From contig OY821784.1 of NCBI GenBank assembly GCA_963682175.1, positions 26,827,621 through 26,891,620 of the forward strand: a DNA stretch of 64,000 bases, read 5' to 3'. Below are positions 42,728 through 53,487 of this stretch, piece after piece. The position numbers and the translations under genes were made by a program. Origin of the DNA: Triglochin maritima. Its lineage: Eukaryota; Streptophyta; Magnoliopsida; Alismatales; Juncaginaceae. Position 1 is the stretch's first letter; every line of letters starts with the position of its first letter. The notes under the pieces were generated by a model. The model worked only from the letters and a program-made list of their open reading frames with translations. It did not search any database and had not been told where the DNA came from.

Positions 42728-45169
42728 ATGAAAAGACTTTTCAAGGGGATGAAGTACATATCCCAATTCTTTGGTAATTTCCATCATATAAGATTATTTT
42801 GTAATTTGACGGATTTGGGTTTTGGAGTTTTTTAATTCTGATGGAAATCTCATGTGATTTGACACGCATTTGTTGATTGGTCTAGTGTACAAAGAGCAAC
42901 AGCATGAGATGCAAATTGGAAGTCCAACAGATGTGAAGCATGTGGCACATATTGGATGGGATGACACATCTTCGAGTTCTCCAAGTTGGGTATGTCTCAA
43001 ACTCGAAAAGAAAGTCAATGATTCAAATGTTTTTCATTTTTTGATTTCATGAAAATTCCAATCGATGAGATTTTGTTTCTTTGCGTACGTTGGCAGATGA
43101 ACGAGTTCAAGGCGTCACCTTCACCTGGTTTTTCATCAGGCTCGTTGAGCAACATTAATGCACCAGACAATTCTTGGACGTCCCCAGGTTAGTATTTATT
43201 TTTCAGTCATCTATAATTATTTTAATTTTATTAGAACATTTTGTTCGGAAATAATTATAATGATTTTTTGAAGAAATACTCAAGAAGAATACAAATTACC
43301 AGTAAGTCATTTCAGTTAAGTCCAAGCATGACACTGAAAGCTACAAGCATCAAACTAAAGTTGTAGTTTTCTTTTTCTTATTTGCAAACGCGTAACAAAG
43401 TTGCTCGCTAGAACTATAATCAATTTTTATTGTTGGTTATTGATGTGCAAAAATACCGAAACTTGCCGAAATGAGACAATATATCTTACCTCAAGTTCCA
43501 ACGAATTTTGTTTAATTGTAGTTGAATTAAGTCTCTTTCTCACAATTAATACTTTGGATTGAGCTTTTTAATTCATGCTCCTCCTCTGATCACCATTTTA
43601 GGATACTAGTTGATGCTCTAGGGTTTTCTCAGCTATGTTATTATCCATTAATTTTCTTTACTGCTAATACAATTGCTTCATTGTGCTCTAAATGATTTTG
43701 ACCACTAAACATCCTTGAGTCTCCAAAACTCTTCTACATTGTAGATGCACGTGCCACGTCTCCTGAGCTTCCATGCATTATTAGCTTGCTGTGAATGTGT
43801 GTTGTAAGCTCAATAGTTACTACTAGGTTAGGATGCCTATCATATCCTTTTGAGTTATCCTTGACGGAAACTACTGATTCACCTCGCTCATTATGTGTAC
43901 TGACTCCTCAAATATAGCATTCCTGGAGGTGTAAGGCCTACAAGCACGGCAAGGATGCAAGACTAAATTTATCTTTCTATACCCTTTTAAATAAGGATAG
44001 CACCCTGTTCCAAATGTTCCAAAGGAGGAAAACATTGTGTTATATCCGAAAAGTCTGCTTGATATGGAAATGTGTTTCCATAAAATTCTATAAATAAACT
44101 TTTCAGTTGCACATTTAATGTTTCATGCAACCAGAATTATGATTTAGAGTACACTCAGGCCATCCCTTAACGCACAAAAAACACGGTCGTGATGAGGTCG
44201 GTCATCTTCGACCGAATTTTTTTTTTTTTTAACGCTGAAAAACAGCGGTTGAAGATGCCTGGGTCATCGACCTGGTTCAACGCCCGGGTCGACGACCCGG
44301 TTTCGTAGGTTAGCCAACCCGGACGCGCCACGTGGCGCGTCCGGGTTGAATTTTATTTTTTTTTTAATTTTTTTTTTGTTTTGATTTTTGTTTTGATTTT
44401 TTTTAATTTTTTTGTTTGAGTTTTTTTATAAATTTTTTTTTTGAAAATTCGTTTTATAATTGTTTTGATTTTTTAGAAATTTTTTAAATTTTTTTAAAAT
44501 TTTAAAACAAGATGGACCCCGAAATGATGTGGAGGAGAGATGTTGGTTGTTGTGGGTTGTGTTGGGTTGTGGTTAAGAGATGAATAGTGTAGGAAAGAGA
44601 AGAAGGTGGGTTGAGGAAAGAGAAAGCTGATGTGGAAGAGTGAGAAAGCTGATTTTGAAGAGAGAGAGAGCTGATGACCGGGTCGTCCAGGTCATGGTTA
44701 GTGATGGCCTCAACTTCGTATAGAATTGATTTGATATGCCCAAGTTCGGAATTTAAAATCTTATTACGTGAAAAAGAAATATAAAGCATTCGTTATATTG
44801 GAGAAGAATTAAAATTATATGTCTAATTGAAAACTCTACGAATTTGGAAATGGCAAAAAGTATGGGTGATATTTAGTTTTTTTTGGATTCTGCTAACCTA
44901 GATTTGAAGTCAGATTCTCTTGTTGTTTCCACTGTATGTAAAAAGCTAACTAAGAAGCTTTTTTTAAAAAAATAAATTGTTTTGTAGAGCTCAATAAACC
45001 AAAAGAACACCAACCACCGTTTAACTAAGGTTTCAAGAGCTACTCAAAAAAGGAGAAGAAAAGAAAAGGAAAAGCTTCATGTTCTTCTGATCCCAGCTCC
45101 ACCAAGTCTTCGGCCTCGGCTGAGTCTTTCTCGAGCGCCATTCAAGAGCCAGATAGAAACCGTGACTGA
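42728..45169 (+). CDS. ROP-interactive CRIB-motif (RIC) protein, four exons
   Basis: Plant effector that binds active ROP/Rac GTPases through its CRIB motif, acting at the plasma membrane or cytoskeleton in polar growth and signalling (family knowledge). Predicted exons: 42728-42773 ([15 protein letters not shown]), 42886-42989, 43097-43187, and a last exon ending with TGA at 45167-45169. GT/AG borders fit each junction and phases agree. The CRIB motif is [16 protein letters not shown], matching ISxPxxFxHxxHxGxD with the usual plant changes. The C-terminus is Lys/Ser-rich (KKEKKRKGK). The last exon can start at 44988, meeting a TAA at 45026, or at 45030, avoiding it. If intron 3 is not removed, a TAG at 43190 gives an 81-residue protein. 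The first three exons are intact. It is the only host gene I find. Confidence 0.8.
44158..44709. mobile_element. MITE-like element in intron 3 of the RIC gene
   Basis: Ends are inverted: GGCCATCCCTTAACGC at the left and, on the other strand, GGCCATCACTAACCAT at the right, flanked by TCA (44155-44157 and 44710-44712). It contains a perfect 34-bp palindrome (44315-44348) centred on a CACGTG core, a CCGGGTCG-A-CGACCCGG palindrome near 44284, and a T-rich tract (44350-44500). Size and ends fit a PIF/Harbinger-like MITE. The superfamily is unsure because the TCA duplication is not TWA. Confidence 0.65.
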
Positions 45170-45654
45170 ATTCTTATGATGTGGTCATTTAATGAGTAAT
45201 GATGATAAGTATGTTATTAAAAGGTAACCTCTGATTGTTTTTCTCTCAACATTACCTTGGAGTGGTTTTGATTGGGGAAAAATTGAGTTGGCATGTCCTA
45301 GTTTCGTGAAGATTGCCCTGGAAGTAAAAGCTGAACTAATCGGTATATTTAGTGCCAATAGTAATTAAACAAAATCTTGGCTTCAATTTTTTATTGATTT
45401 GCTATATGTTTTGTTAGGTGATTGTCACAATTCATTGAATGATAATAACCAAGAAAAAAACATCGTGTGCGTTAGAGCAAAACCAACATAGTGGTTGTCT
45501 TGCATTGTAGCATATAACCTCAAACTACCGTGGTCTTGAACAATAAGTTCAAAAGCCACTTCTGATGGGAGTTATGGTGTGTTCGACCGCAAAGAATACA
45601 TGGATTGTTGATCAAGATTGGGTGTCATAGTAGCACAAAGAATACATGTGAGGA
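45170..45654. other. 3' flank of the RIC gene
   Basis: AT-rich DNA that should hold the 3' UTR. No other gene or repeat recognised up to the TTTAG duplication of the next element. Confidence 0.4.
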
Positions 45655-45659
45655 TTTAG

Positions 45660-47698
45660 CGTAACATCCCGAAACAGCGGAAATTTTAAATTTTTCATCA
45701 AGACAATAAAGATCAATAATAAAAAACGGGACTGTTACTTCTCATAAAACATATAAGCGGTGCACCATATTACATCAGAGTTTGTCAAAACGATACATGA
45801 TTACAACAGAACAACAAAAATGAGAGAAACGTAATCATGTCGACCTCAGTGGTCCGAATAGAGTATCCGGTCCCAAGATGCGCGCGCCCGCTGATCACCA
45901 CGCAACTGGACCTACTGCGGTCCTGAAATAGATGCAACAACAATGATTGAGTTTCCATAAGGAAACCCCGTATGCCAAGCTCACCTATATGCATGCAGTT
46001 GTACAATGAACCTATCATACTAGTAGCATGTCATGTCATTAACAGTAAGGAAAACAGTTCCCCCGAAGGGTAACACGGGACGTCAGTCCGACAATCATCA
46101 TCGGGTCTCCCAAGGAGACCTACCGTAGGCACATACGGTCTAACGGAACATGACGTGACACTCCCCACACGCGGCTACACTAATCATGGGGTTCGGCAGG
46201 GAGCATCCACCAAGTTCGCGCCATAAGAAACAGATCTGTAACTTCGTGGTCGAAACCACACCAACGGAGCCGTCACTCGGTCAGTCCATCAATCATCATC
46301 TCAGTAGCTGCCCATCTGAGGAACATAGCCGGAACATCATCGCCGGAACAACATCGGCGACATCACCGGCGCTGCAACGATGGTCCATCAATACGTTCGG
46401 CACATCATCAGACGGGTCTAGACCGAAGTCTGCCAGGTCATCAGGCTCCACGAGCCGCAAACACCAACTACGCCACTATAAAAGCAGGGCAGCGACCTCC
46501 GTAGCCACATAGGTCGGTAGTCACCTCACCCAACGATAGTTGCGTGCCCGCACAGTCATCATACATTGGGATCCGCGATCCCTCAGGCTCACTACTCTAC
46601 AATGAGTCAAATCAATCCATCATATTAGTCACGATCCATACATGGAGGTGACGCGTTCCGAACACCCACACTCTTCCACACGGCGGTCCCTGGGCAGGCA
46701 CACGTAACGCGCCCACCGTCACCTCCCGGCTCACGCACAAGGCGAGGATATGGGTTTCCATGGACAGAGTTGGCATCCTAAATGGAACCAGGAATTCAGT
46801 CCTGTGCAAAAACGGACGACCGAAAGAGGCAACTCGGTCGACCGTTTCCTCAAGGGAATCGGTCGACCGAAAGACTGCAACAGTCGAACTATTTGCGCAA
46901 AACTTAAGTCCCAACGGTCAACCGAGATCTAACACCGGTCGACCGAAACGAGGTCAAAATCCGGAGTCTGGTCAACATCAATTCAAAACTATTGGTTGAC
47001 CGACTCAGGGGTCTCGGTCGACCAAAAACTTACAGGGCATCCTAGTAATTCTAAGTCATATAACGGTTGACCGCAAACATGCATAATAATCCAATACACT
47101 TAAGTTTCGGTCCACCGACCACAAGGAACCGGTCAACCGAAAACAGCCAGGCAATCAAAATACACTACATTCGGTCGACCGCCCGAAGGACCCGGTCGAC
47201 CGTTGGTCATCTTCAACCTCGCGCCAGCTGAGGATTTACGCACATCTCGCCACCTGGGAGGTCTCCGACCTACCCCGACCGAGCAACAACACCCTCCCAC
47301 GAGGGTGAGCAACAACCAAACACACTAAGAACCAGCATACCTTCGAACACGACGAACACGCCGGAGCCTCGCTCGCGCCTCCGTCACCTCTTTGACAGCA
47401 ACCACCCCCGCACGCCTCTCGCCGGAACCGCTCGCCTACTCCACCGTGGTCGCCTCCTCTGCTGCAACCGCCGGACAAGGAAAAGAGAGTGACAGAGAGA
47501 TCAAATGAGAGAGAGAGAAATGGATTTCTCTTAAACCCAACAAAATCCTCCCCACGCTACAGTACCCGTCCCCCACACAATCACCTACACCTCCTATGCT
47601 CCTCCATCCCCATGTACGGCATTGTGCTGCACCCCTTCCCCATGCAAACCATCCTCTTAACCACCCATTAACCCCTAATCGGGTTTAGGATTCTAACA
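45660..47698 (-). repeat. 3' LTR of the chromovirus
   Basis: On the minus strand it starts TGTTAGAATCCTAAACCC at 47698 and ends CGGGATGTTACG at 45660 (final CA mutated to CG). About 2.04 kb and GC-richer than the surroundings. Short frames inside it (for example 46186-46512) do not resemble proteins. It holds the GGTCGACCG palindrome array. Confidence 0.85.
46811..47204. promoter_or_regulatory. Array of GGTCGACC-type palindromes in the chromovirus LTR
   Basis: At least ten copies of a palindrome of the form TTCGGTCGACCGAA, at 46811, 46833, 46858, 46913, 46934, 46991, 47013, 47066, 47106, 47128, 47170 and 47191. Most fall in pairs with starts 21-22 bp apart (46811/46833, 46913/46934, 46991/47013, 47106/47128, 47170/47191), the pairs separated by 60-115 bp. 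The same motif is in copia LTR families C and G. Function unknown. Confidence 0.7.
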
Positions 47699-47740
47699 AT
47701 CCACCCACCTTAAAAGGATTTCGTCCCGAAATCAAAGCAA

Positions 47741-48790
47741 CTACTCACCGAAAAGTTCTGGATACTGCCTTCTGACCTCCTCCTCGATCTCCCAAGTGGC
47801 CTCGCGCTCGCTGTGATGCTGCCACTTGACCTCCACCACCGGAATGGTCCTCCTCCTGAGCTGATGATCCATGCGATCAACGATCTCGACTGGTCTCTCC
47901 TCGAGCGACAAGTCCTGCTGGATCTCTGGCACTGCAATCTCGATCACGTGAGCTGGATCTGCAACGTACTTCCTCAGCATCGATACATGGAAGACGTTGT
48001 GAAGACCCGAAAACTGCGGTGGCAATGCAATCCGGTAGGCAACCTCTCCAACTCGGTCGAGGATCTCGAACAACCCAACATACCTCAGATTGAGCTTCCC
48101 CTTCTTCCCAAACCTCATCACTCCTCGGGTTGGGGAAATCTTCAGAAACACGTGGTCGCCCACCTCGAAACTCAACACCCGTCTTTGTCGATCAGCATAA
48201 CTCTTCTGCTTGCTCTGTGTGGCGGCCAATCTCCTACGGATCACATCAACCTTCTCTGCATACATATGCACAATCTCTGGACCCACTAACGGCCTTTCGC
48301 CCACGTCACTCCAGCATACCGGTGATCTGCAAGGCCTCCCGTACAACGCCTCGTACGGTGTCATCCCAATACTCGAATGGTAGCTGTTGTTGTAGGCGAA
48401 CTCTATCAGCGGCAAGTGCTCATCCCAGTGTTCTGCCCAATCCAGTGTGCATGCCCTCAACATCTCCTCTAAGTTCTGAATCGTCCTCTCTGACTGACCA
48501 TCTGTCTGCGGATGGAACGTTGTACTGAATCTCAGACGCGTCCCCAATGCTTGTTGCAGACTCCCCCAAAATCTGGAAGTGAAACGAGGATCTCGATCAG
48601 AGATGATGCTCACTGGCACCCTATGCAGCCTGACTATCTCCTCCACGTACAACCTAGTTAGACCCTCCAAAGGCAATGTGGTCCTGATCACTAAGAAATG
48701 CACCGACTTGGTCAGTCGATCGACTATCACCCAAATCGCGTCGTGGAATCTCCTCGTCTTTGGCAATCCTGTGACGAAATCCATCGTCAC
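47741..48790 (-). pseudogene. Chromovirus integrase core with C-terminal chromodomain
   Basis: 349 open codons: MTMDFVTGLP, catalytic triad D24 (WVIVDRLTKS), D65 (SIISDRDPRF) and E101 (QTDGQSER) with the classic 35-residue D-E spacing, then the GPF/Y-like region and a chromodomain at about residues 295-345 (ILDR/VDRMDHQLR, VKWQHHSEREATWE). The integrase inserts the DNA copy; the chromodomain steers it to marked chromatin. The catalytic residues are intact but two upstream in-frame stops cut it from RNase H. Confidence 0.88.
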
Positions 48791-48841
48791 GTGCTCTCAC
48801 TTCCACTCAGGAAGCTCAATACATTGCATCAGTCTTGCTAG

Positions 48842-49306
48842 TCACTGATGCTCAATCTTCACCTGCTGACAAACTAAGCATCGCTCCACAGACTCTGCAA
48901 TGTTGCTCTTCATGCCCTTCCACCAGAAGTTCCGCTGCAGGTCTTTGTACATCTTCATGCTCCCAGGGTGAATGGTGTATCTCGCTCTGTGTGCCTCCTC
49001 CATGATGTTATCTCTCAGCCCATCGACCTTCAGCACCCAGATCCGACTCCTGAACCTCAAACCACCATCAAGCCCCACACTGAAGTCTGACTCATCTCTG
49101 GAAGCTAACTGTAGCAGACCAGCTAACTCATCATCCCCATGCTGAGCCTGCACCACTCGCGAGACTGTCTGCGGCTCCACTCGAAGCCCAACGATCATTG
49201 CTCCCTCTGAGCCCTCGGTGAACGGCCTCCACTCTGACAACGCCTCAAGTAGCTTCCACTCATGGATGCACAAACTTGCTACTGACACCTCCACCTTCCT
49301 GCTCAA
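48842..49306 (-). pseudogene. Chromovirus integrase N-terminal zinc-binding (H2C2) domain and linker
   Basis: Continues the polyprotein in the same frame as 47741-48790. The zinc-binding part reads HPGSMKMYKDLQRNFWWKGM and ends CLVCQQVKIEHQ followed by TGA (family consensus Arg here), then a second TGA where the family has Trp (PEWK-stop-EHV). These stops separate it from the core. Confidence 0.85.
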
Positions 49307-49753
49307 TGCATCTGCAACCGAATTGGCCTTCCCCGGATGATAGGAAATGGTGAAGTCGTAGTCCTTAATGAACTCAAGTCATCTGCGTTGTCTCATATTT
49401 AGCTCCTTCTGCGAGAATAAATACTTCAGGCTCTGATGATCTGTGAAGACCTCGAACTGTTCGCCATAAAGATAGTGTCGTCAGGTCTTCAACGCGTGAA
49501 CCACCGCTGCTAACTCCAGATCATGAGTGGGGTAGTTCTTCTCGTGCACCTTCAGCTGCCTCGAAGCGTACGCCACCACCTTCCCGTGCTGAATCAGAAC
49601 ACAGCCTAAGTCAATCCCTGACGCATCGCTGTATATCACATAACCTTCACTGCCACTCAGTAGAGTCAGAATCGGTGCTGTGTCAATCGCCTCTTCAGCT
49701 CCTGAAAGCTGTCCTCGCACTTCTGGGACCAAACAAACTTGACGCCCTTGCAA
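49307..49753 (-). pseudogene. Chromovirus RNase H and end of RT
   Basis: Begins in [15 protein letters not shown], the RT-RNase H connection, and shows [59 protein letters not shown] and KANSVADALSRK, the full RNase H order. Stops replace Trp in LKT-stop-RHYLYG and RRR-stop-LEFIKDYD. The catalytic Asp and Glu positions are kept. Upstream RT has been deleted. Confidence 0.87.
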
Positions 49754-49804
49754 ACCATCCTCCTAACCACCCATTAACCCTTAATCGGGTTTAGGGTTCT
49801 AATA
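49754..49804 (-). repeat. 5' LTR stub of the chromovirus
   Basis: About 50 bp matching the first bases of the 3' LTR (47650-47698) with few changes. It then joins directly to RNase H-proximal sequence at the hexamer TTTGCA, which is present in both the LTR and the coding sequence. Confidence 0.82.
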
Positions 49805-49809
49805 TTTAG

Positions 49810-50391
49810 GGTCGTTGCGTAACAGAGTAAGAATTTGAATGCCCATTCATATTCAATGGGTTAATGAAAATTTTGCAACACTCTAGTAAATCGTGATCTT
49901 AGTAAAATAGTAATAGTAATGGTGATACAATTGATAATACTAATGATTTTGCATTATATCACACTAGTATCAACTAATATGGATCTTTCACTACATGAAA
50001 ATGTTGATACAATTACAAATGTAATCATGTAATACAGTGGGTTGCAGATGTCGAATAAATATTTCAGCAGAATCCAGATTAAACCAACGTACAAATTCAT
50101 GTTTGAGCAACAAACAACGAAGTATAATGATCAGAAAACACATTTCAAACCGAACTGTCCAATTCCGACTTTCCTTAAAGAAAATATCGCCCCCACGTAC
50201 CAATGCGATAAGTTTGACGTTTTTCTCCCAGGATAGAATGGTTCCTTCATTACGCGAACGCATACCGGAGTCAACGAACCTCAAAAGCAGCTCGTAACCT
50301 CGCAAAAACTTACCGTCGGAGAACGTTGGATTCAGAGGAGAAAAATCACCAGAGAGATTAAAAAACATGTGTGTCATGAGGGAAACTAAAT

Positions 50392-50431
<40 letters not shown>

Positions 50432-50440
50432 CAACCACCA
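49810..50440. other. Unclassified DNA between the chromovirus and the minus-strand copia element
   Basis: AT-rich. Frames on either strand (for example minus 49991-50455) run through an (AT)n repeat and do not resemble known proteins. No repeat ends recognised. Confidence 0.4.
50394..50428. repeat. (AT)n microsatellite
   Basis: About seventeen AT units without interruption. Confidence 0.93.
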
Positions 50441-52207
50441 AGGACTTAATTGCAATAAGAAATTAACTCGAGGATCAAAAAGATATAATTGTAACCTTGA
50501 GGCTAAAGCCTCTAATTTCCCACAAATCCCCTGCCTCGCCTCGCCCCTCCCCGGACCGAACGGGACGGGCGCGCTCGCGTGTCTGTGGAGAATTCCCTAC
50601 TCCTCTCTTTCTACCAACAAAAGGGTCATGGGAGGAGAATGTTTATCAATATTCTCTAACTTTCCAAGTTCCCCAATGTGGGACTAAAAGAAAGGTGGAA
50701 ACATGTGTCATGGCTCAATACATTTCATCTTCAACTCAACATTGGATTTTCTCAATTAAGTTGTTCGTGGGACTAACCCAAACTTAATAATTGTTGAACA
50801 TTTTAATTTAAACCTCAAGTGCACGGCGTCGGTGAAGACGTGACAAATACGACTCGTCCACGGGGAGGTGAGCAGCCTCTCGTTTGCACGAAAGCAAGTG
50901 ACAAAAATAGGCACGAGAGTTTGATTGTCCTAATCTACACTACACTACACTACACTACACTACGAAATAACTCATACATAAGCAAACAACAAATGATTAA
51001 CTAAAACTAACTAAGAATGAAATAAGAGTGCTGGAATTCAGAAATGGAAAACCCCTAAGGGGTGGAGTGAGTGCACACATGCAAAAAGGTGGGTGTTGAA
51101 CACATTCTTTAAGCACAAATGAAGGTGGTGTTATCATGCATAGGAAGTGTCTAAATGTTATGGCAAAACCTATCAATCCATTCACCAACCTAGTTGATTA
51201 ACATTTACATATATAAGTTGTTTATTTCAGAACCTAAAGAAGCATGAGAGGTGTCTAATCATTTTGGAAAAACTCATCAAGTTATAAATTCTATCCTAAA
51301 CAAGCAAGCATACATTCATGTTTTATCAACACATTGTAAATAAAGCATTCATTCCATTCTCTAATGCATGTATGAGCATCTAGTCCACCCCCAGGGGATG
51401 GAACTACTCACTACACATTAGACTAATTATTAAACTAAGCAAGGAAAGCATATTAACTAAGCTACTAAAACTAATGAAATGAAATTAAATAAAGTAAAAC
51501 AAGCAACATGAAACAAACAACATAATAAAGAAACTTTTATTAAAATAACTCACAATTCAAGTAGCATCCTCCTACTTTAGTGTGTGCTTCAAGGCCTCAC
51601 TTCTAGTATTAAGAATAGCCACTCAAAATGTGAAGTGATTACAATGGAAGGTGAAGAGTTCTATTTATAGTCATAGAAAAAGACAATCTGGGACAATCCC
51701 CAGTGTGGGACTAAACAAATATCAGAAATGGACTAAATACACACTAATACGCGGCCCACCAAAATCTTAGCGGATTTGGGCCAAAACATACCACTAATTA
51801 GCGGTCTTGGACCGCCAATTTGCGGTCTATATGGTACGGATCACGCTGGATTTTATTTTGGGATTTTCTGGATGTCTTTGTTGGTCTTTGATGCATATAC
51901 GTCACTTGTTGGAGCTTCGACCCGAATAGAATTGCTAAAATACTCCCCATGATGGTGTGGAGTTTTCTGTTTTGCTCTTTGATCCTTTGGTCTTACGTTC
52001 AGGTCTTTCTCCATTGCATCTTAGTCCCCAGGTCTCACAATTCAGTCATTTTTCCCAGCTTTTGGGTCCTTTTATGCTTCATCTCTTCAAACCTATTTAT
52101 TTCTGAAACTCAAACATAAAACTCGTCACATAGCATTGTTTAGGTGAAAGATAATGGATACAAGATACAAATATAAGCATGAAATGATGTCAATCAATAA
52201 TCCAACA
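50441..52207 (-). repeat. 3' LTR of the minus-strand copia element, split by a solo LTR
   Basis: The right end is clear: the minus strand starts TGTTGGATTATT at 52207, next to the polypurine tract TTGTGGGGTAT. The left end lies somewhere between about 50430 and 50590 and could not be fixed. It holds a GC-rich patch (50525-50585). The solo family A LTR at 50792-52196 sits only 11 bp inside it. Confidence 0.6.
50792..52196 (-). repeat. Solo LTR, family A
   Basis: On the minus strand TGATTGACATC (52196) to GTTCAACA (50792), 1405 bp, flanked by a perfect duplication ATAAT (50787-50791 and 52197-52201). Palindrome pair 51789-51806 and 51810-51827, 120 bp from the TATA box (51662-51669, minus strand). 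A CTACA pentamer is expanded about six-fold at 50934-50963. Confidence 0.9.
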
Positions 52208-52760
52208 ATACCCCACAAATCCATTGTTGATCGAGCGACCAAACCTTGCAGCCTAGTGCTTTCCATAATGATACTTTTTGGGTTTGAACCACTACCTGAG
52301 TTCTCAACTTCCCCCCCACAGGAACTAAGCGAAACAAAGTCTTGAACTTGAACCTTTCTTATGGAAATGTTCATGGAGAACAACATCAAGCAGGTTATAC
52401 TGCAATCTACAGTGTTGAGGCTTTACGACCATGCATTTGTATCTTGTTTCATGAATGTTTTCAAGAAATGACCCTCATTCCTCTAATTATGGTCACACAA
52501 TTGCATTCACATAGTTGAGCTTCTCAAAAGATGCACTGCTAACATCTTGTTCTAAGAACTCGAACTCATTCAGATTATACAATCTAACTAAACTTGCAGT
52601 TTCAGCAATATATCCATTCTTTAGGGTATTGACAGAGATACAATGTATGACCTACAACGTATCATCAATTGGTTGCACTCAACTAGCTCAAGACCTTGTT
52701 ATTACAACATTGAACCAACTTCATGGATCTCCACTCAGATTGGTTGGGTTGCCATTCTAG
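52208..52760 (-). other. 3' non-coding part of the minus-strand copia element
   Basis: Between the polyprotein end (about 52760) and the polypurine tract at 52208. No coding frame of interest. Confidence 0.55.
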
Positions 52761-53481
52761 ATGAGTCATGAAATGGGTCTCAGTCTCATCCCCAACTTGG
52801 ATTTCAGAACTTGAGCTAGATAAAGTCCTTTAGTTAAAGGATCAGCTATATTGTCTTTGGTACCAACAGAATCAACAGTTATCACACTTTCCGAGACTAA
52901 CTCCCTTACATACTTTAGTCTGAGACTTGGATGTGACTCCTTTGTTTGTTATTAGACTTTGAGCTTCTCAGCTTTGCAATAGTAGTCATACTATCACAAT
53001 GCAGAGATATTGCAGGAACTGGTTTGCTGGTCATTGGTAATTCAGAGAGGAGTCCTTTCAACCATTCAGATTTCATTCAACTTGTATCCAAAGTACAAAG
53101 TTCAGACTCAAACGTAGATCGAGAAAATATGGTCTGTTTTGTACACCTCCAGGAGACTGCACCTCCACCCAGAGTAAAGACATACCCTGTAACACTGTTA
53201 CTCCCGGAGTTTTTGGCTATCCAGCTTGCATCACTGTACCCTACGAGTATAGATGGGAATTTCCCATAATGCAGCCCAAGGGTAGAAGTACCCTTCAAGT
53301 ACTTTATTACTCTATTCAAAGCCTCCCAATGAGTATGATCAGGACAACTTATGTATCTACTAAGTTTGCTCACCCAGAATGAAATATGTGGTCGTGTGCA
53401 ATTTGCAAGATACATCAAGCTACTTATAATCTGAGAATATCTCAATTTTGAAACCGGAACACCACACTTGTTCTTGTACAA
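52761..53481 (-). pseudogene. Copia RNase H
   Basis: Minus strand: LMYLANCTRPHISFWVSKLS, LKGTSTLGLHYGK, VGYSDASWIAKNSGSNSVTG, GYVFTLGGGAVSWRCTKQ, then the ESEL catalytic Glu region, EWLKGLLSELP, LHCDSMTTIAKL and the terminal DSVGTKDNIADPLTKGL. Stops at about 53078 and 52905 and a frameshift in the HIQV region break it. Catalytic Asp and Glu are visible. Confidence 0.85.
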
Positions 53482-53487
53482 AGGTTT

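Larger units (their letters stand above)
45655..49809 (-). mobile_element. Tekay/Del-type chromovirus (Ty3/gypsy) with large internal deletion, including its TSDs
   Basis: Element 45660-49804, flanked by a perfect duplication TTTAG (45655-45659 and 49805-49809). On the minus strand: a 51-bp stub of 5' LTR, RNase H, integrase with chromodomain, polypurine tract and complete 3' LTR. The rest of the 5' LTR, primer site, gag, protease and most of RT are gone. Matching duplications show that the deletion happened after insertion. Chromodomain integrases bind heterochromatin marks, but this copy landed beside a host gene. Confidence 0.88.

Noticed and set aside
42794..43018. Minus-strand frame opposite RIC exon 2
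   Set aside because: Shadow of the coding exon; the plus strand has splice sites and a clear CRIB motif.
46186..46512. 108-codon frame in the chromovirus LTR
   Set aside because: Lies entirely in a non-coding LTR; basic, Ser-rich composition follows from base composition.
46811..47204. CRISPR-like array (short palindromic repeats with spacers)
   Set aside because: Repeats vary, spacers are irregular between pairs, and the sequence is a plant LTR; no cas genes are possible here.
49991..50455. 154-codon minus-strand frame as a gene
   Set aside because: Its N-terminus is translated (AT)n microsatellite and the remainder matches nothing I recognise.
50525..50585. GC-rich patch as a CpG-island promoter of a host gene
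   Set aside because: Lies in the probable copia LTR, with no gene downstream on either strand.
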